NCBI RefSeq assembly: GCF_030908465.1
Contig: NZ_CP133078.1
Span: 992,001 to 1,056,000, forward strand
Reading direction: 5' to 3'
Source: Anaerotignum sp. MB30-C6
GTDB taxonomy: Bacteria > Bacillota > Clostridia > Lachnospirales > Anaerotignaceae
Length of the DNA stretch: 64,000 nucleotides
The notes under the pieces were generated by a model. The model was not told the origin of the DNA. It saw nothing but the letters and a program-made list of their open reading frames with translations, and did no database searches. Position 1 is the first letter of the stretch. Each line of letters opens with the position of its first letter. The position numbers were made by a program, and so were the translations under genes. Positions 1 through 9,063 of the stretch are shown piece by piece.

Positions 1-34
1 AGGAAAAATGAGACGAGAAAAAGGAGAGAGTGGT

Positions 35-1033
35 ATGAAGAAATTTTTAGCAATGGCGTTGGTATTAGCAATGGCAACTTTGGCAGGTTGCGGGAGTAGT
101 AGTGATGAGGGTGCAACGGAAGGCGATAGTGCAAACGCAAATGCAAATGTACCTGTAATCGGTATTTCCCAGTATGGACAGCATGCTTCTTTGGATAATT
201 GCCGAGAGGGCTTTTTATTGGGCCTAGAAGAAAGTGGTCTGGTAGAAGGCACAGATTACACTGTTGATTACCAGAATGCCGGTTTTGATGATAACATAGC
301 AATGCAGATTGCACAGAACTTTTCCGCCAAGAACGTAGCTTTGATGTGTGCAGTAGCAACACCCTCGGCAACGGCTTGCTACGCAGCAGCGGAAGATAAA
401 GACATTCCTGTGATTTTTACAGCTATTACAGACCCAGTTAAGGCGAAACTAGATACAGGCAATATCACAGGTACCAGCGATAAGCTGCCTGTTGAGGCAC
501 AGCTTGAATTAATTCGTGCATTACAGCCTGAAGCAAAAACAATCGGTATTCTTTATACAACAAGCGAGCCTAACTCTGTAGCTGCAATCGAAGAGTATAA
601 GGAAAAAGGCCCCGAGTTTGGCTTTACAATTGAAACCATCGGTGTAACACAGCAGGCAGAAGTTTTACAGGCAGCAGATAGCATTATCGCAAAAGGTGTG
701 GATTGTATTTCAAACTTGACAGATAATAACGTGGTAGGGGTTTTGCCTTCTATTTTAGAAAAAACAAACGATGCCAATATTCCCGTTTACGGCAGTGAAA
801 TTGAGCAGGTAAAATTAGGCTGTGTGGCTTCTGCAGGTATTGATTATATCGCATTAGGCAAACAGACAGGTGAAATGGCTGCAAAAATTTTAAAGGGCGA
901 AGCAACAGCAGAAGAAATGCCTTACGAAACAATTTCAAGCTATGACACATATGTGAATTCTCAGGCTTTGACAGACTTGGAAATTACAGTTCCCGCTGAT
1001 ATTGCTGAAAAAGCCATTGAAGCAGCAAACTAA
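35..1033 (+). CDS. ABC importer substrate-binding lipoprotein (TrpX / ABC_sub_bind type)
   Basis: This is an extracytoplasmic solute receptor of about 332 residues. The N-terminus is a lipoprotein signal (MKKFLAMALVLAMATLAGC) with lipobox LAGC and Cys19 as the lipidation site. A Ser/Gly/Asp-rich linker precedes the two-lobed domain starting near PVIGISQYGQH. The periplasmic-binding fold and the neighbouring permease fit the ABC_sub_bind family, often annotated as TrpX-like and linked to tryptophan or other amino-acid or purine-like ligands. The ligand cannot be read from sequence. An upstream in-frame ATG at position 8 is rejected because AAGGAGAGAG lies just before the ATG at 35. It is the first gene of a three-gene operon with permease and ATPase. 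Confidence 0.9.
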   Translation: MKKFLAMALVLAMATLAGCGSSSDEGATEGDSANANANVPVIGISQYGQHASLDNCREGFLLGLEESGLVEGTDYTVDYQNAGFDDNIAMQIAQNFSAKNVALMCAVATPSATACYAAAEDKDIPVIFTAITDPVKAKLDTGNITGTSDKLPVEAQLELIRALQPEAKTIGILYTTSEPNSVAAIEEYKEKGPEFGFTIETIGVTQQAEVLQAADSIIAKGVDCISNLTDNNVVGVLPSILEKTNDANIPVYGSEIEQVKLGCVASAGIDYIALGKQTGEMAAKILKGEATAEEMPYETISSYDTYVNSQALTDLEITVPADIAEKAIEAAN

Positions 1034-1077
1034 GGGTTTTCCAAGGTTGGAAGAGGAAATAGAAAGAGGTTTTTAGT

Positions 1078-1968
1078 ATGGTTTTTGTTGATTTATTAAT
1101 CAGTACACTTACGCAGGGTTTGATCTATGCTTTGTTATCCTATGGTGTTTTTATTACCTATAAAATATTGGATTTTCCAGACTTGACTGTTGATGGCAGT
1201 TTCCCCTTGGGAGCGGCCATTACGGCAGTGCTTTTGGTAAACGGAATGAACCCATATTTGGTGCTTTTGGTTTCAGCAGCCATTGGTGCTTTGGCAGGCC
1301 TTGCAACAGGGTTTATGCACGTTAGATTAGGCGTACGGGACTTATTGGCAGGTATCATTACTATGACTGCTTTGTTCTCCATTAACCTTCAAATTGCAGG
1401 ATCCAATCTTGCAGTAGAACGTGCCATTGATACTATTTTTACCGCAGAACCCACAATGGCGCTATTAGGATCTATGTCTTTGATGTATCGCAAATTTATT
1501 GTTGCTTTGGTCATTGCTTTGCTTGTAAAGATTTTGTTAGATTTGTATTTAAAGACCAAGAACGGTTTGCTTTTACGGGCAGTAGGGGACAACAGTACGC
1601 TGGTTACCACTTTGGCAAAAGACAAAGGCACAATGAAGATTTTGGGCTTAGTAATAGCAAATGCATTGGTTGCTCTTTGCGGTAGTGTAGTTTGTCAGGA
1701 ACAAAGGGCTTTTTCCAGTACCATGGGTACAGGTCAGGTGGTATTTGGTTTGGCAACGGTTATCATTGGTACCACGTTGTTTAGACGCTTTGGCTTTGTA
1801 AAAGGCACCACTGCTGTTTTGGTAGGTAGCGTATTCTATAAAATCTGTATTCAAGTTGCAATCAGTATGGGTCTTCCTGCAAACTTGTTAAAATTGGCTA
1901 TGGCTGTACTGTTCCTGGCAGTCCTTGTTTTGGGGGACAGAAAGAAAGGTGGTGCGGAACATGCTTGA
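1078..1968 (+). CDS. ABC importer permease (BPD_transp_2 / TrpY type)
   Basis: Integral membrane permease of 296 residues with about eight hydrophobic segments, of the branched-chain amino-acid/ribose type permease class that pairs with ABC_sub_bind receptors. A soluble loop near the middle (LYLKTKNGLLLRAVGDN) matches the cytoplasmic coupling region of this class, with the Arg-Ala-x-Gly-Asp-Asn motif that contacts the ATPase. It lies 44 bases after the receptor gene and overlaps the ATPase start by 8 bases, so the three are translated from one message. It would form the membrane channel of the importer. Substrate is unknown. Confidence 0.9.
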   Translation: MVFVDLLISTLTQGLIYALLSYGVFITYKILDFPDLTVDGSFPLGAAITAVLLVNGMNPYLVLLVSAAIGALAGLATGFMHVRLGVRDLLAGIITMTALFSINLQIAGSNLAVERAIDTIFTAEPTMALLGSMSLMYRKFIVALVIALLVKILLDLYLKTKNGLLLRAVGDNSTLVTTLAKDKGTMKILGLVIANALVALCGSVVCQEQRAFSSTMGTGQVVFGLATVIIGTTLFRRFGFVKGTTAVLVGSVFYKICIQVAISMGLPANLLKLAMAVLFLAVLVLGDRKKGGAEHA

Positions 1969-2734
1969 ATTGAAAAATATAACAAAAATTTATAACCCTG
2001 GGCAAGTTACAGAAATGTGCTTGTTTGATAAGTTTGACCTTACTGTTACCGATGGTCAGTTTGTTTCCATTGTAGGCAGTAACGGCAGTGGTAAGACCTC
2101 CATGCTAAATATCATTTGTGGCAGCATTCCCATTGAGGGTGGAGAGGTTTTGGTTGGTGGCAAAGATATTGCTAAAATGAAGGATTATCAAAGATACCGC
2201 TCTATTGGGCGAGTGTACCAAAACCCGTCTATGGGTACTTGCCCTAACTTAACAATGTTGGAAAATATGTCTTTGGCAGATAACAAAGGAAAGCCTTTTG
2301 GACTCTCTTTTGGAATTAATAAGTCTAGAGAAAACTATTACAAAGAACAGCTTTCTATTTTGGGCCTGGGCTTGGAGAACAAAATGCACGTTAAATTGGG
2401 CGCCTTGTCTGGTGGTCAGCGTCAGGCTACAGCTTTAATTATGTCAACACTAACACCCATTGAGTTTTTGATTTTGGATGAGCATACGGCGGCGTTAGAC
2501 CCGAAAACAGCTGAAATCATTATGGATTTAACGTCAAAAGTAGTAAAAGAGAAAAATTTAACGGCTATGATGGTAACCCATAACTTACGGTATGCAGTTG
2601 AATATGGTAACCGCTTAATCATGATGGATAAAGGCGGGATGGTTATGGATAAAGCTGAAGATGAAAAGAAAAATATGAAAGTGGAAGATATTTTAGATGT
2701 CTTTACGTCGATTAGTATTGAGTGCGGCAATTAA
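1961..2734 (+). CDS. ABC importer ATP-binding protein (TrpZ type)
   Basis: Nucleotide-binding subunit of 257 residues that powers the importer encoded just upstream. Walker A is GSNGSGKT (residues 39-46), the signature is LSGGQRQA, and Walker B is LILDEHTAALDP, with the switch His in MMVTHNL. In the Walker B region the catalytic Glu is followed by His rather than the more usual Pro, a known variant. The ATG at 1961 is chosen over an in-frame codon at 1925 because homology starts there (MLELKNITK) and GGTGCGG lies just ahead. The coding end is inside the hairpin loop of the operon terminator. Confidence 0.92.
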   Translation: MLELKNITKIYNPGQVTEMCLFDKFDLTVTDGQFVSIVGSNGSGKTSMLNIICGSIPIEGGEVLVGGKDIAKMKDYQRYRSIGRVYQNPSMGTCPNLTMLENMSLADNKGKPFGLSFGINKSRENYYKEQLSILGLGLENKMHVKLGALSGGQRQATALIMSTLTPIEFLILDEHTAALDPKTAEIIMDLTSKVVKEKNLTAMMVTHNLRYAVEYGNRLIMMDKGGMVMDKAEDEKKNMKVEDILDVFTSISIECGN

Positions 2735-2748
2735 GCCGCACTTTTTTA
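2721..2748 (+). terminator. Rho-independent terminator overlapping the end of the ATPase gene
   Basis: AGTGCGGC (2721-2728) pairs perfectly with GCCGCACT (2735-2742) and is followed by a T run. The TAA stop of the upstream gene (2732-2734) sits in the loop, so the last codons are part of the terminator stem. Confidence 0.9.
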
Positions 2749-3557
2749 TTTGCTGAAAACTAGCTACAAACCCCATAGATATCAAGGAGAAAAAGCCGCA
2801 CTTTTATATAGTTAACAACATTCCTAGGTAATAATTGTAGTAAAATCTCTCCAATGGAGGTTTTGGTTATATTTTATAGCAATCAATATGAAATTTTAAA
2901 AAAATTCTTGGTTCTCAAATAAATACATCCTTATAAATTTACCTAAAAGTAAATTTTTTAAGAAATAAACAAAATTTTGTCTAAGATAATTTTTTTTTAG
3001 TATAATTTGATTGATAAACAATTGAATTTATGTTAAATTAAGGATATACAATTTTTCACAATACGAGTAGCAATTATGAGAAGCGGGAACGAGAAGAAAT
3101 ATAATTTTTATTAATGAAGTACAGAAATTAATAAGCTTTTGTCTCAACTACTTATTTTATTGGAGACAAAAAGGTTCAAATTACTTATTGTTTTGTGTGT
3201 ATTTAACCATAGTAAAGAAGGCTTTTCTCGTAAATAGGTGATGAGGAGTAGGCGCAAATGAAAGCATATTAGGCTTTTAATTTGAAGGAGGGATTTAGGC
3301 ACAAGCGAATTTATTTCAAATGAAATTTCTGCCTTGTTAGACAACACGCGTGGGCTTTAAGCAGTTATAGTGTCTAATGGGTGGAGATTTTTTGTGTAGG
3401 GTGATTAAAATTTGCTATTGCAAGAAGATTTTAAAGCATCTGACCATTCTCAGAAGTGCTAAAGGAAGAGGGGCTTGAGGAGAACTATTATACAGCCTGG
3501 AGTATTTAAGATTGTATGCAAGGAAAACGATGGAACAGGGGAAGAAAGGGTGTTAGT
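2749..3557. other. AT-rich intergenic stretch / long leader of the chemoreceptor gene
   Basis: About 800 bases with no convincing gene. A second copy of the GCCGCACTTTT terminator arm occurs near 2793. A promoter-like pair lies at 2977-3006, over 540 bases ahead of the next start codon. A hairpin joins CTTTTGTCTC (3136) and GAGACAAAAAG (to 3173). A short minus-strand open frame at 3144-3347 lacks a ribosome site and recognisable motifs. If the 2977 promoter is real, the chemoreceptor has a leader of roughly 540 bases. Confidence 0.5.
2977..3006 (+). promoter_or_regulatory. Possible sigma-A promoter upstream of the chemoreceptor
   Basis: TTGTCT, an 18-base spacer rich in T, and a perfect TATAAT at 3001-3006. 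The -35 is imperfect and the distance to the gene is long, so the assignment is tentative. Confidence 0.4.
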
Positions 3558-5675
3558 ATGAAGTATTTTACGAAAAGCATTGTACGAAAAATGATTCTAA
3601 CAACGATTGTACCGGCAGTTATCATGTTTTTAGTTCTTATTTTTATTGTTGTTGGAAATGTAAAAAATAGCATTGGCGAACAATCCAATGAAGTGATTAA
3701 GCGCAGTTCCATTAGTGCCTCGTGGCAAATTAGCCAATTCTTTGCAGATTATATGTCTTTGGTTAAGACAGGTGCAGTTAATGATACTTTTAAAAATTAT
3801 ATGAGCGATTTAACAACTGACACGAGGGCTGTGGATTCTCCTGAATATGAAAGTATTTTAAATGAGTTAAAGCAACTTGCATACCTTGATACAACAAATA
3901 TACAGGCAGCATGGATAGGGGATCTTGATTCCAGTCAGCTCGTTATGTCCGACGGATTTGTATCTGAGTTGGGCGGAGATTGGGTAATCACTGAGCGTGC
4001 ATGGTACGTCTCAATGATGGAAAGACTGGGGGTGGCTATTTCAGAACCCTATATTGATGTAAATACCCAGCAATTAGTAGTAACGATTGCGGCACCTGTT
4101 TATAGCAATGGTGAAATGGTTGGTGCCTTTGGTGTTGATATGGCCTTGAACCAGTTAACAACAATTTTAAGCGGTTTGAAGCTAGGCGAGACAGGCTATT
4201 ATTCCTTTGTAACCAAGAATAATACGGTTTTATATCACCCTAACGAAGAATATGTTATGAAAGCTGTTTCCGATTTGCCTGTGGAACAGGTGGCAAAAGA
4301 TATTTTAACGAATGTCTCCGCTGATGTTGTTAAGTATGAGGTGAATGGCGAAAAAGTCCATGGTTTTACTTCATCCATTGGTAGTACCGGTTGGAAGGTA
4401 GTTTCTTCAATGCCAAATCAAGAATTTGAACGGCCCTTTATAAAAGTTCAGGAGATATTATTCTTCATAATCGGTATTATTATGTTGGCAATTTGCGCAA
4501 TCATTTATATTGCAGCAAGGAATATTGTAAGACCTTTACGCCAATTGGCAGATGTTTCTGATAGAATTGCAGAAGGAGATCTTGATGTTGAAATAAATAT
4601 TAAAACGAATGATGAAACATCGTTGGTAGCAGCATCATTTAATAAAACTGTGGTTCGGCTTAAGGGTTATATTGCATACATAAATGAAATTTCTGAACTG
4701 TTAAAACAGATTGGCGATGGTAAGTTACAGCTTGATTTCAAACAATCTTACGATGGGGAGTTTGCAATCATCAAAGATGCGTTGGTTTCTACAACAGAAA
4801 TGTTGAATGATACTCTTTCCCAAATTAATCTGGCTTCAGAACAGGTTGCTTCCGGTTCCGATCAGGTTTCCAGTGGGGCACAGGCTCTTTCACAAGGGGC
4901 GACTGAGCAGGCCAGCTCCATCGAAGAGTTATCTGCAACAATGAACGATATATCTTCCCAGATTAAGCAAACAGCTGAAAATGCTACAAAGGCTAGGGGA
5001 ATTGCTCAAGAGTCGTCTACTGCAACTACCAATGGGCAGGGGCAGATGAAACTTATGGTTGAAGCAATGGAAGAAATCAGCCGTACCTCCCATGAAATTA
5101 GTAAAATCATTAAAAATATTGACGATATTGCATTCCAGACAAATATTTTGGCTTTGAACGCTGCGGTTGAAGCTGCAAGAGCAGGAAATGCAGGGAAAGG
5201 TTTTGCCGTAGTAGCTGACGAAGTGCGTAACCTTGCAAGTAAATCGGCTGAAAGTGCAAAGAATACATCTGCATTAATTGAAAGCTCACTGCATGCAATC
5301 GAAAAAGGTACGCAGATTGTAAATCGTACCGCAAATTCCTTAGAAGAAATTGTTCGTGGTTCTGAGCAGTCTGCAGAAATTATTCAGTATATTGCGGATG
5401 CAAGCATTGAACAGGCAGAGGCAATTACACAAGTTAACATGGGTGTAGAGCAAATTGCTGCGGTTGTGCAGACCAATAGTGCTACGGCTGAGGAAGAAGC
5501 TGCGGCAAGCGAAGAATTGTCAGCACAGGCACAATTACTAAAAGAGCTCTTATCTAAATTTACATTGAAGTCTGATATAGTGGCTAGAGATAGTTACCAT
5601 GAAAATGTTGAAGTGCCCCAGTACGATGAATATGAATTCGATACCTATGAAGATGGTGACGACTACAAGTATTAA
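3558..5675 (+). CDS. Methyl-accepting chemotaxis protein (dCache-HAMP-MA)
   Basis: Transmembrane chemoreceptor of 705 residues. A first membrane helix (about residues 8-32) is followed by an extracellular dCache-type sensing domain with the PAS-like segment around [10 protein letters not shown] and [20 protein letters not shown] second membrane helix lies near 298-322, then a HAMP linker ([19 protein letters not shown]), then a long coiled-coil signalling domain. Its hairpin tip is [20 protein letters not shown] and [21 protein letters not shown]. The C-terminus is an acidic, Tyr-rich tail without a CheR pentapeptide. The ATG at 3558 follows AGAAAGGGTG; the in-frame ATG at 3516 has no ribosome site. 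No other chemotaxis or flagellar gene is in the window. Ligands of dCache receptors are commonly amino acids. Confidence 0.93.
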   Translation: MKYFTKSIVRKMILTTIVPAVIMFLVLIFIVVGNVKNSIGEQSNEVIKRSSISASWQISQFFADYMSLVKTGAVNDTFKNYMSDLTTDTRAVDSPEYESILNELKQLAYLDTTNIQAAWIGDLDSSQLVMSDGFVSELGGDWVITERAWYVSMMERLGVAISEPYIDVNTQQLVVTIAAPVYSNGEMVGAFGVDMALNQLTTILSGLKLGETGYYSFVTKNNTVLYHPNEEYVMKAVSDLPVEQVAKDILTNVSADVVKYEVNGEKVHGFTSSIGSTGWKVVSSMPNQEFERPFIKVQEILFFIIGIIMLAICAIIYIAARNIVRPLRQLADVSDRIAEGDLDVEINIKTNDETSLVAASFNKTVVRLKGYIAYINEISELLKQIGDGKLQLDFKQSYDGEFAIIKDALVSTTEMLNDTLSQINLASEQVASGSDQVSSGAQALSQGATEQASSIEELSATMNDISSQIKQTAENATKARGIAQESSTATTNGQGQMKLMVEAMEEISRTSHEISKIIKNIDDIAFQTNILALNAAVEAARAGNAGKGFAVVADEVRNLASKSAESAKNTSALIESSLHAIEKGTQIVNRTANSLEEIVRGSEQSAEIIQYIADASIEQAEAITQVNMGVEQIAAVVQTNSATAEEEAAASEELSAQAQLLKELLSKFTLKSDIVARDSYHENVEVPQYDEYEFDTYEDGDDYKY

Positions 5676-5729
5676 TTTAGGTTCACACCTTAATGTAAGC
5701 TTAACTTTGTAAAATAATATAAAGTACTA

Positions 5730-5777
5730 GAAAACCTCCAAGTCGTAAAGGAATGAATCGGCTTGGAGGTTTTCTTC
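5730..5777 (+). terminator. Rho-independent terminator after the chemoreceptor gene
   Basis: GAAAACCTCCAAG (5730-5742) pairs with CTTGGAGGTTTTC (5762-5774), a 13-base-pair stem followed by TT. Confidence 0.85.
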
Positions 5778-6111
5778 ATTGAAGAGCATTTAAGTCAAGG
5801 GAGAGTGTTGCCGGTGTATTTATCTGAAAATGAAATAATGAGGTGGGGGCAAGATTTAGTAAATAATTTTAAGTCAAATGCTTTTTATAGAATATTGGAG
5901 TAGATCTGTCTTTGTACGTGCATCTACTCGAATAAATCAGGATACCAGTGTTGTCAACACAGTGGGTGTAAAGGAGGGATACAAGTCATATAAGAACAAA
6001 AAGCATTAAGACATATCGAAGTTCGATATGCCTTAAAATAAATTCATATGGGGATATACGTGAATCTTTGAAACATAAGTGTTGGTGGAATAAGCTTTAG
6101 GAGAGAAAGAT
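5778..6111. other. Intergenic region with several perfect inverted repeats
   Basis: No gene is seen. An 8-base-pair inverted repeat GAGTAGAT / ATCTACTC spans 5898-5939. A perfect 13-base palindrome GTGTTGTCAACAC lies at 5948-5960. The terminator-like hairpin of feoB is at 6006-6036. The 5948 palindrome resembles a protein operator, but there is no adjacent plus-strand gene for it to control. Confidence 0.45.
6006..6036 (-). terminator. Likely terminator of feoAB
   Basis: TTAAGACATATCGAA and TTCGATATGCCTTAA form a 15-base-pair stem with one G-U pair and a one-base centre. Read on the minus strand it is followed by TGCTTTTTGTTCTT. It lies about 75 bases beyond the feoB stop codon. Confidence 0.6.
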
Positions 6112-8256
6112 TTACAGAAATATTCTTGCTGCCGTTGCAAAGAAAATACAGGACATAATGCCAACGGCAGTGGGTATTCCAGCGGCTAAAGCAGTCCACT
6201 TCCAGCTACCTGTTTCCTTTTTTATTGTCAGTAACGTGGTGGAGCAAGGCCAATGCATAAGTGAAAAAAGCATGGTGCAGATGGCAGTTATCCAGGTCCA
6301 TCCATTGTTTACGAACAGTTCCTTCATCTCTACCAAACTATCTAATTCAAGGATACTGCCTTGAGACATATAAGCCATGATAATAATTGGAACGACAATT
6401 TCATTTGCTGGGAAACCCAGTATAAAGGCCAAGAGAATGACTCCATCCAGACCCATAAGTCTTGCAAGAGGATCTAAAAATGAAGCACAGTGATTTAAAA
6501 CGCTTGTATCGCCAACGGTTATGTTGGCCATTAGCCAAATAACCATACCGGCAGGAGCAGCAACGACAATGGCTCTGCCTAACACAAATAGGGTTCTGTC
6601 AAAAATGGAGCGGACGATGACTTTGCCGATTTGTGGTTTGCGATAGGGTGGGAGCTCCAAGGTGAAGGAAGATGGAACACCTTTTAATAATGTTTTGGAG
6701 AGTATTTTTGTTACTGCGAAGGTTACGAAAATACCCAATACTATAATGGACGTTAGTAATAAAGCAGATACAATAGATGAGTATGCACCGCCTGCAGTAC
6801 CTACAAAAAACATTGTTAATATTGCGATTAAAGTTGGAAACCTACCGTTGCATGGAACAAAGTTATTGGTGAGTATTGCCAACAACCGCTCTCTAGGGGA
6901 ATCGATAATACGGCAACCAACAATTCCAGCTGCATTACAACCAAATCCCATACACATAGTCAATGCCTGCTTTCCGCAAGCACAACAACGTTTAAAAGAT
7001 TTATCTAAGTTGTAGGCAACTCTGGGTAAGTAACCCGCATCCTCAAGAAGGGTAAATAATGGAAAGAAGATTGCCATAGGCGGTAGCATGACAGAAACAA
7101 CCCAAGCCAAAACACGAAAAACGCCAAGAACCAAGATACCATGCAGCCAATTAGGGGCATTCATATATTGGAAGAATTCCGTTAGACGGTCTTGAACCCA
7201 AAAGAGCCCATCGGCTAACATTTGAGAGGGATAGTTTGCCCCAGTAATGGTTAGCCAAAATACTAATGCCAAAAGAGCCAGCATAATGGGGTAGCCTGTT
7301 ACTTTACTGGTTAAGATTTTATCTATTTTTCGGTCAGAGGCATTGTATCCTTCTTTCTCAAAGGTAACAGCCCCTAAGCAGACTTCTTCAGCTTTCCTTA
7401 CGAGGGAAGAAACAATCTTATCTTTAAGCAAATCTGAGTCGATTTTATACGAATCAAGAATACTTTTCCCATGAGCGTAGGCTTCGTTTAACTCCTCATC
7501 ATTTAAAAAATCATAGCCAAGATAAGTATTGATTTCTCTGACGAGGGACTCATCTTGATCCAATAGTTTTAAACTAAGCCATCTGCTATTCAACATTTCG
7601 CCAACCTTATTTTTTACAACGGGCTCTAGAACACCAATGGCTTCTTCGATTTCTTTTGGATATTGAATACTAAGTGGAGTCGCCTTAATATTGCCATCTA
7701 CTACTTTATCAACAACTTCCATAAGAGTGGACAGACTATTCTTTTTTCTTGCCACAGCACCAACCACAGGCACACCCAGTCTTTTAGAAATGGCATTAAG
7801 GTCAATTTTGATGTGTTTTCTTTTTGCTTCATCCATAAGGTTAATGCAGACAATTACATTTTTTGATATTTCAAGGGTCTGTAATACTAGGTTCAGGTTT
7901 CGTTCTAAGCAGGTAGCGTCACATACAACCACTACCACATCAGGTTCGCCGAAGCAAATGAAGTTTCTTGCCACTTCTTCTTCTGCTGAATGGGCCATAA
8001 GAGAATAGGTCCCTGGAATATCTACCAGAACATAGGAGTGATTTTTCGTAGAGCAATACCCCTGGGCATTTGTAACTGTTTTTCCTGGCCAGTTACCTGT
8101 ATGTTGGTTCATACCCGTAAGACCATTAAATACTGTACTTTTTCCAACGTTCGGGTTACCCGCAAGGGCAATTACTTTATCCCCGGGTAATTGTTTTTTA
8201 ATTTCCAAGCCGGAATCTACTGCCTTGATTCCAATAGAGCTATTTGTCAGGCCCAT
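6112..8256 (-). CDS. feoB: Ferrous iron transport protein B
   Basis: Membrane Fe(II) transporter of 714 residues with a normal FeoB layout. The N-terminal G domain has G1 GNPNVGKS (33-40), G3 DIPG, and G4 in the INLMDEAKR segment. A helical GDI-like region follows, then the polytopic Gate and FeoB-C domains, including the conserved CMGFGCNAAG and FVPCNGRFPTL segments that carry the ion-path cysteines. Translation starts after GGAGGTGTAAA. It lies 22 bases after feoA in the same operon, and the pair faces a DtxR-family regulator, which fits iron-responsive control. There is no FeoC gene. The C-terminus ends shortly after the last helix. Confidence 0.95.
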   Translation of the reverse strand: MGLTNSSIGIKAVDSGLEIKKQLPGDKVIALAGNPNVGKSTVFNGLTGMNQHTGNWPGKTVTNAQGYCSTKNHSYVLVDIPGTYSLMAHSAEEEVARNFICFGEPDVVVVVCDATCLERNLNLVLQTLEISKNVIVCINLMDEAKRKHIKIDLNAISKRLGVPVVGAVARKKNSLSTLMEVVDKVVDGNIKATPLSIQYPKEIEEAIGVLEPVVKNKVGEMLNSRWLSLKLLDQDESLVREINTYLGYDFLNDEELNEAYAHGKSILDSYKIDSDLLKDKIVSSLVRKAEEVCLGAVTFEKEGYNASDRKIDKILTSKVTGYPIMLALLALVFWLTITGANYPSQMLADGLFWVQDRLTEFFQYMNAPNWLHGILVLGVFRVLAWVVSVMLPPMAIFFPLFTLLEDAGYLPRVAYNLDKSFKRCCACGKQALTMCMGFGCNAAGIVGCRIIDSPRERLLAILTNNFVPCNGRFPTLIAILTMFFVGTAGGAYSSIVSALLLTSIIVLGIFVTFAVTKILSKTLLKGVPSSFTLELPPYRKPQIGKVIVRSIFDRTLFVLGRAIVVAAPAGMVIWLMANITVGDTSVLNHCASFLDPLARLMGLDGVILLAFILGFPANEIVVPIIIMAYMSQGSILELDSLVEMKELFVNNGWTWITAICTMLFSLMHWPCSTTLLTIKKETGSWKWTALAAGIPTAVGIMSCIFFATAARIFL

Positions 8257-8278
8257 TTTACACCTCCAAAATTTAATA

Positions 8279-8512
8279 TCATTGACGAGTTACAATCACA
8301 TTCTTACAATCTTCCGAGCGAATTGCAATTACAGCACCTCGAATGAGAAATGCAGAGGGGTCACCACCGGGGCTTCGTCCTAAACACTCAACATTGGTAT
8401 TTTCTACTAACCCGATATCAAGCAAGCGCCGACGCATACTTCCTGTGGAGAGGAGTGTATTTACAATGGCGTGTTCTCCTGGGTTTATATCATTAAGTGA
8501 ATTTGTATTCAT
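8279..8512 (-). CDS. feoA: Ferrous iron transport protein A
   Basis: Small SH3-like cytoplasmic partner of FeoB, 77 residues, typical family length. It shows the conserved core MRRRLLDIGL and the final strand GAVIAIRSEDCKNVIV. The start follows AAAGGCGGAATTGCT. It is the first gene of the feoAB operon. FeoA is thought to tune FeoB gating or GTPase activity (family knowledge). Confidence 0.92.
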   Translation of the reverse strand: MNTNSLNDINPGEHAIVNTLLSTGSMRRRLLDIGLVENTNVECLGRSPGGDPSAFLIRGAVIAIRSEDCKNVIVTRQ

Positions 8513-8536
8513 AGCAATTCCGCCTTTCGAATAAAT

Positions 8537-8563
8537 TTAGGTTAAGGAAACTTTCTATGAACA
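8537..8563. promoter_or_regulatory. Possible DtxR/IdeR-type operator between feoA and the regulator
   Basis: TTAGGTTAAGG at 8537-8547 matches the left half of the classical DtxR/IdeR box. An imperfect palindrome CTATG-AA-CATAG follows at 8552-8563. The right half of the box is poorly conserved. The position, in the 110-base gap between feoA and the divergent DtxR-family gene, supports an operator. Confidence 0.45.
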
Positions 8564-8622
8564 TAGTATTCTTTGAAAAGAGAAATGTGTTTGTCAGTGG
8601 ATGTAAATATTAAGGGGACATA

Positions 8623-9063
8623 ATGATGAGTATATCTGACGAGTTTTACACCTTAAAAGGTTATCAAATGAATGAAGCCGTAGAATTAACTTCAGCTATG
8701 GAGGATTATTTAGAAATGATTTGCCGAATTTTCAAACACGAAAACAGTGTACGAGTGAGCGACCTTTCAAAGATGTTGAATGTAAAGCCCTCATCTGTAA
8801 CAAAAATGGTGCAGCAGTTAAAGGATTTGGGATATGTGAATTCCGAAAAGTATGGGCAGATAAGTCTTACAGAACTAGGTAGAGCAGAGGGAGAGTATCT
8901 TTTATACCGCCATGAAGTAATCCATCGGTTTTTATGTGTCTTAAATCAATCGGAAAATGAGTTGGAACAGGTAGAGAAAATTGAACATTTTTTAAATCAT
9001 AGAACGGTAGAGAATTTAAGTAAACTTACGAAATGTTTACAATCTGAATTGAAAAAGCCATGA
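8623..9063 (+). CDS. DtxR/MntR-family metal-dependent transcriptional regulator
   Basis: DNA-binding metalloregulator of 146 residues. It begins with a winged helix (VRVSDLSKMLNVKPSSVTKM as recognition helix-turn-helix, QISLTELGRA as wing). The C-terminal dimerisation and metal-binding part carries Glu and His residues in MEDYLEMI, RHEVIHRF and KIEHFLNH. The third SH3 domain of the long DtxR proteins is absent, so it is MntR-sized. It is transcribed away from feoAB and most simply represses it when iron is plentiful; manganese sensing is the alternative. The ATG at 8623 or 8626 could start it; AAGGGG lies 5 to 8 bases ahead. Confidence 0.85.
   Translation: MMSISDEFYTLKGYQMNEAVELTSAMEDYLEMICRIFKHENSVRVSDLSKMLNVKPSSVTKMVQQLKDLGYVNSEKYGQISLTELGRAEGEYLLYRHEVIHRFLCVLNQSENELEQVEKIEHFLNHRTVENLSKLTKCLQSELKKP

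Noticed and set aside
1..2748. Mobile element or horizontally acquired island anywhere in the window
   Set aside because: I find no transposase, integrase, resolvase, flanking direct repeats or tRNA-adjacent attachment site; tRNA-Leu at 40976 has no duplicated 3' end nearby.
3144..3347. Minus-strand open frame of 67 codons in the gap before the chemoreceptor
   Set aside because: No ribosome site, no recognisable motif, and composition like the surrounding AT-rich DNA.
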